Assembly: GCA_963555705.1 (NCBI GenBank)
Contig: OY743183.1
Coordinates: 29,733,932-29,797,931, forward strand
Length of the DNA stretch: 64,000 bases
Direction of reading: 5' to 3'
Source of the DNA: Ligustrum vulgare
Taxonomy: Eukaryota > Streptophyta > Magnoliopsida > Lamiales > Oleaceae
Shown: piece by piece, positions 59,301 to 64,000 of the stretch
Layout: every line of letters begins with the position of its first letter
Position numbering within the stretch: position 1 is the stretch's first letter
The notes under the pieces: model-generated
Database searches by the model: none
The model's input: only the letters and a program-made list of their open reading frames with translations
Told to the model about the DNA's origin: nothing
Made by a program: the position numbers and the translations under genes

Positions 59301-60322
59301 AACAAGATTGAAGGAACAGGATAAACCAGGAATGCATAAGATGTCTATGGAAGTAAATGTTAATAAAAGCATCTTCGTAATCAAGGCAATTGAAATGAGA
59401 AGAGAAATCTTCACCGTTTGAAAGATTCATCATTTTCTCTAGCTAAGGGTATTGTCCCGAGTTTTCAAATGACAACAAAAAGGAAAACTGAAATTTTTGA
59501 AAAATCAATTTGTTGAGGATATTGTTTATTTTGAGTAGGTTGCAGTTATCTTTTGATTTCGGTCCCTTGGTTTCTTTACTAGTTTTACTCGAAATTTCTC
59601 TCTTTCTCTTAAGAAATTCGGGATTCTCTTCATATTTATTCTTACTAATATGAAATGTTTCATTTGGACCTAAAGTAGGAATCTCCTTTCGAAAAAGCTA
59701 ACTTTCATTTCTAAACTCGTAACAATCTTTTTAGGATTGGGAGAGTCACCAGGATTTTGAACAACAAAAAAGTCAAAGCGGAGGATCCATGAGACTCTAA
59801 AAATGAGGATACATTGGAATAAAACGTTTTCTTGGGCACATAAAATGGTTTCTCCCTCGTTCGTAAAGTTTTTGAATCCTCGAAAAGAGTGACTAGGTAA
59901 AATATTCTCTTCAATTCCAAAATATTCACACCAATTTTGAAACCATTTTGGAAAACTTTTTTTACACGATTGAAGGAAGAGGATAAACCAAGAATGAACA
60001 AGATGTCTATAGAAAAAAATATTAAACAAAGCATCTTCGTAATCCAAGCAATTGAAATGAGAAGAGAAATCTTCACCGTTTGAAAGATTCATCATTTTCT
60101 CGAGCTAAGGGTATTGTCCCGAGTTTTCAAATGACAACAAAAAGGAAAATTGACATTTTTGAAAAATCAATTTGTTGAGGATATTGTTTATTTTGAGTAG
60201 GTTGCAGTTAACTTTTGATTTCGCTCCCTTGGTTTCTTTACTACTTTTGCTCGGAACTTCTCTCATTCCCTTAAGAAATTCCGGATTCTCTTCATATTTA
60301 TTCTTACTAATATGAAAAGTTT
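56351..60322. repeat. Higher-order repeat: dimer of 1,324 bp, three copies
   Basis: Copies 56351-57674, 57675-58998 and 58999-60322. The first two share 'ctatagaagtaaatg' and the second and third share 'gaaaactgaaattt'. The last half of copy three (59661-60322) is divergent. Confidence 0.8.
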
Positions 60323-60984
60323 CATTTGGACCTAAAGTAGGAATCTCCTTTCGAAAAAGCTAACTTTCATTTCTAAACTCGTAACAATCTTTTTAGGATT
60401 GGGAGAGTCACCAGGATTTTGAACAACAAAAAAGTCACAGCGGAGGATCCATGAGACTCTAAAAATGAGGATACATTGGAATAAAACGTTTTCTTGGGCA
60501 CATAAAATGGTTTCTCCCTCGTTCGTAAAGTTTTTGAATCCTTGAAAAGAGAGACTAGGTTAAATATTCTCTTCAATTTCAAAATATTCACACCAATTTT
60601 GAAACTATTTTGGAAAATTATTTTAACATGATTGAAGGAACAGGATAAACCAAGAATTCATAAGATGTCTATGGAAGAAATTGTTAAACAAAGCATCTTC
60701 GTAATCATGGCAATTGAAATGAGAAGAGAAATCTTCACCGTTTGAAAGATTCATCATTTTCTCTAGCTAAGGGTATTGTCCTGAGTTTTCAAATGACAAC
60801 AAAAAGGAAAATTGACATTTTTGAAAAATCAATTTGTTGAGGATATTGTTTATTTTGAGTAGGTTGCAGTTATCTTTTGATTTCGCTCCCTTGGTTTCTT
60901 TACTACTTTTACTCGAAATTTCTCTCTTTCTCTTAAGAAATTCGGGATTCTCTTCATATTTATTCTTACTAATATGAAAAGTTT

Positions 60985-63900
60985 CATTTGGACCTAAAGT
61001 GGGAATCTCCTTTCGAAAAAGCTAACTTTCATTTCTAAACTCGTAACAATCTTTTTAGGATTGGGAGAGTCACCAGGATTTTGAACAACAAAAAAGTCAC
61101 AGCGGAGGATCCATGAGACTCTAAAAATTAGGATACATTGGAATAAAACGTTTTCTTGGGCACATAAAATGGTTTCTCCCACGTTCGTAAAGTTTTTGAA
61201 TCCTTGAAAAGAGAGACTAGGTTAAATATTCTCTTCAATTCCAAAATATTCACACCAATTTTGAACCTATTTTGGAAAATTATTTTAACATGATTGAAGG
61301 AACAGGATAAACCAGGAATGCATAAGATGTCTATGGAAGTAAATGTTAATAAAAGCATCTTCGTAATCAAGGCAATTGAAATGAGAAGAGAAATCTTCAC
61401 CGTTTGAAAGATTCATCATTTTCTCTAGCTAAGGGTATTGTCCCGAGTTTTCAAATGACAAAAAAAAAGAAAATTGACATTTTTGAAAAATCAATTTGTT
61501 GAGGATATTGTTTATTTTGAGTAGGTTGCAGTTATCTTTTGATTTCGCTCCCTTGGTTTCTTTACTAGTTTTACTCGAAATTTCTCTCTTTCTCTTAAGA
61601 AATTCGGGATTCTCTTCATATTTATTCTTACTAATATGAAATGTTTCATTTAGACCTAAAGTAGGAATCTCCTTTCGAAAAAGCTAACTTTCATTTCTAA
61701 ACTCGTAACAATCTTTTTAGGATTGGGAGAGTCACCAGGATTTTGAACAACAAAAAGTCACAGCGGAGGATCCATGAGACTCTAAAAATGAGGATACATT
61801 GGAATAAAACGTTTTGTTGGGCACATAAAATGGTTTCTCCCTCGTTCGTAAAGTTTTTGAATCCTTGAAAAGAGAAACTAGGTTAAATATTCTCTTCAAT
61901 TCCAAAATATTCAAACCCATTTTGAAACTATTTTGGAAAATTATTTTAACATGATTGAAGGAACAGGATAAACCAGGAATGCATAAGATGTCTATGGAAG
62001 TAAATGTTAATAAAAGCATCTTCGTAATCAAGGCAATTGAAATGAGAAGAGAAATCTTCACCGTTTGAAAGATTCATCATTTTCTCTAGCTAAGGGTATT
62101 GTCCCGAGTTTTCAAATGACAACAAAAAGGAAAATTGACATTTTTGAAAAATCAATTTGTTGAGGATATTGTTTATTTTGAGTAGGTTGCAGTTATCTTT
62201 TGATTTCGCTCCCTTGGTTTCTTTACTACTTTTGCTCGGAATTTCTCTCATTCTCTTAAGAAATTCCGGATTCTCTTCATATTTATTCTTACTAATATGA
62301 AAAGTTTCATTTGGACCTAAAGTAGGAATCTCCTTTCGAAAAAGCTAACTTTCATTTCTAAACTCGTAACAATCTTTTTAGGATTGGGAGAGTCACCAGG
62401 ATTTTGAACAACAAAAAAGTCACAGCGGAGGATCCATGAGACTCTAAAAATGAGGATACATTGGAATAAAACGTTTTCTTGGGCACATAAAATGGTTTCT
62501 CCCTCGTTCGTAAAGTTTTTGAATCCTTGAAAAGAGAGACTAGGTTAAATATTCTCTTCAATTCCAAAATATTCACACCAATTTTGAAACTATTTTGGAA
62601 AATTATTTTAACATGATTGAAGGAACAGGATAAACCAGGAATGCATAAGATGTCTATGGAAGAAAATGTTAAACAAAGCATCTTCGTAATCATGGCAATT
62701 GAAATGAGAAGAGAAATCTTCACCGTTTGAAAGATTCATCATTTTCTCTAGCTAAGGGTATTGTCCCGAGTTTTCAAATAACAACAAAAAGGAAAATTTA
62801 CATTTTTGAAAAATCAATTTGTTGAGGATATTGTTTATTTTGAGTAGGTTGCAGTTATCTTTTGATTTCGCTCCCTTGGTTTCTTTACTACTTTTGCTCG
62901 AAATTTCTCTCTTTCTCTTAAGAAATTCGGGATTCTCTTCATATTTATTCTTACTAATATGAAAAGTTTCATTTGGACCTAAAGTGGGAATCTCCTTTCG
63001 AAAAAGCTAACTTTCATTTCTAAACTCGTAACAATCTTTTTAGGATTGGGAGAGTCACCAGGATTTTGAACAACAAAAAAGTCACAGCGGAGGATCCATG
63101 AGACTCTAAAAATTAGGATACATTGGAATAAAACGTTTTCTTGGGCACATAAAATGGTTTCTCCCTCGTTCGTAAAGTTTTTGAATCCTTGAAAAGAGAG
63201 ACTAGGTTAAATATTCTCTTCAATTCCAAAATATTCACACCAATTTTGAACCTATTTTGGAAAATTATTTTAACATGATTGAAGGAACGGGATAAACCAG
63301 GAATGCATAAGATGTCTATGGAAGTAAATGTTAATAAAAGCATCTTCGTAATCAAGGCAATTGAAATGAGAAGAGAAATCTTCACCGTTTGAAAGATTCA
63401 TCATTTTCTCTAGCTAAGGGTATTGTCCCGAGTTTTCAAATGACAAAAAAAAAGAAAATTGACATTTTTGAAAAATCAATTTGTTGAGGATATTGTTTAT
63501 TTTGAGTAGGTTGCAGTTATCTTTTGATTTCGCTCCCTTGGTTTCTTTACTAGTTTTACTCGAAATTTCTCTCTTTCTCTTAAGAAATTCGGGATTCTCT
63601 TCATATTTATTCTTACTAATATGAAATGTTTCATTTAGACCTAAAGTAGGAATCTCCTTTCGAAAAAGCTAACTTTCATTTCTAAACTCGTAACAATCTT
63701 TTTAGGATTGGGAGAGTCACCAGGATTTTGAACAACAAAAAGTCACAGCGGAGGATCCATGAGACTCTAAAAATGAGGATACATTGGAATAAAACGTTTT
63801 GTTGGGCACATAAAATGGTTTCTCCCTCGTTCGTAAAGTTTTTGAATCCTTGAAAAGAGAAACTAGGTTAAATATTCTCTTCAATTCCAAAATATTCAAA

Positions 63901-64000
63901 CCCATTTTGAAACTATTTTGGAAAATTATTTTAACATGATTGAAGGAACAGGATAAACCAGGAATGCATAAGATGTCTATGGAAGTAAATGTTAATAAAA
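60985..64000. repeat. Higher-order repeat: trimer of 1,985 bp, second copy incomplete
   Basis: 60985-62969 is repeated from 62970 to the window end. Both copies share a one-base deletion in 'acaacaaaaagtcac', 'cgttttgttgggc', 'catttagacc' and 'gacaaaaaaaaagaaa'. Confidence 0.85.

Larger units (their letters stand above)
32414..64000. repeat. Satellite array of ~664-bp monomers (47 complete copies and part of a 48th)
   Basis: Monomers counted from 'catttggacc': 32414, 33082, 33744, 34422, 35091, 35753, 36422, 37084, 37756 and so on to 63632, mean 664 bp. All are head-to-tail and alike enough to align without gaps except for a (GA)n tract and small indels. Two types exist. Type L has 'gggctcctaac', 'cgtacgtaacgtg' and a (GA)n tract. 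Type S has 'taaactcgtaac' and 'cgttcgtaaag'. Most copies hold a single BamHI site (GGATCC). The array has no internal transposon and runs off the window. Overlapping frames of up to 145 codons recur in each monomer, but I do not call them genes. Confidence 0.98.

Noticed and set aside
32414..64000. Dozens of 60-145-codon frames in the satellite as a tandem gene family
   Set aside because: Three overlapping frames on two strands are open in the same bases, none has a recognisable domain, and the unit is a homogenised satellite. They are reported as a finding to test, not as genes.
32414..64000. CENP-B box in the monomer
   Set aside because: The best partial match (TTCGAAAAAGCTAAC) has the TTCG half but lacks the CGGG half.
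32414..64000. CRISPR-like array
   Set aside because: The repeats are ~664 bp and directly adjoining with no unique spacers; the DNA is plant nuclear.

Overview
This window is plant nuclear DNA, almost certainly from a eudicot. It is AT-rich and gene-poor, with nested LTR retrotransposons primed by initiator tRNA-Met, a plant-type L1 LINE whose ORF1 resembles DUF4283 proteins, and a long satellite array. I find no convincing host gene, tRNA, rRNA or CRISPR. All coding capacity belongs to mobile elements, and every element ORF carries at least one break.

Layout. 1-1287: truncated LTR-like sequence and AT-rich spacer. 1288-10991: an LTR-like element with inverted ends ('A'), split by a well-preserved Ty3/gypsy element at 2332-9503 (here Gypsy-1; TSD GGACT, LTRs of 944 bp). 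11105-32413: the 5' part of a second LTR-like element ('D'), split by a minus-strand LINE (11199-32042, TSD AGTAGGGACCAATTT). The LINE is itself broken by four later insertions: a Ty1/copia element (12684-22744, TSD AGATC) whose left LTR holds an LTR-only element ('B', 13024-15738, TSD TTTGT); a small hAT-like element (~22850-23337); an LTR-only element ('C', 23450-26093, TSD AATAA/AATAG); and a non-autonomous LTR element ('E', 27579-30153, TSD ACCCC). Removing them leaves a near full-length LINE of about 5.1 kb. 32414-64000: a satellite of ~664-bp monomers, 47 complete copies and a partial 48th, running past the window edge.

How the parts relate. Gypsy-1 and E look like an autonomous/non-autonomous pair: similar LTR start, same PBS with the same 2-nt gap, and in both LTRs clusters of the palindrome TTACGGCCGTAA arranged in pairs. 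In Gypsy-1 all five pairs are spaced exactly 21 bp, between the LTR start and a TATA box. A, B, C, D and the left-edge fragment share an LTR-like plan (TGTNACNNCCC ends, purine/pyrimidine-rich block, GGTAAG, GC-rich tandem-repeat hub) but no internal coding region is present.

The satellite has two monomer types, one with a variable (GA)n tract that is confined to the left half, and adjoining higher-order repeats of 2, 3 and 4 monomers that indicate recent segmental amplification. It starts abruptly inside element D. A long satellite beside a gypsy element whose pol runs into its 3' LTR suggests pericentromeric or centromeric DNA, but that is inference only.
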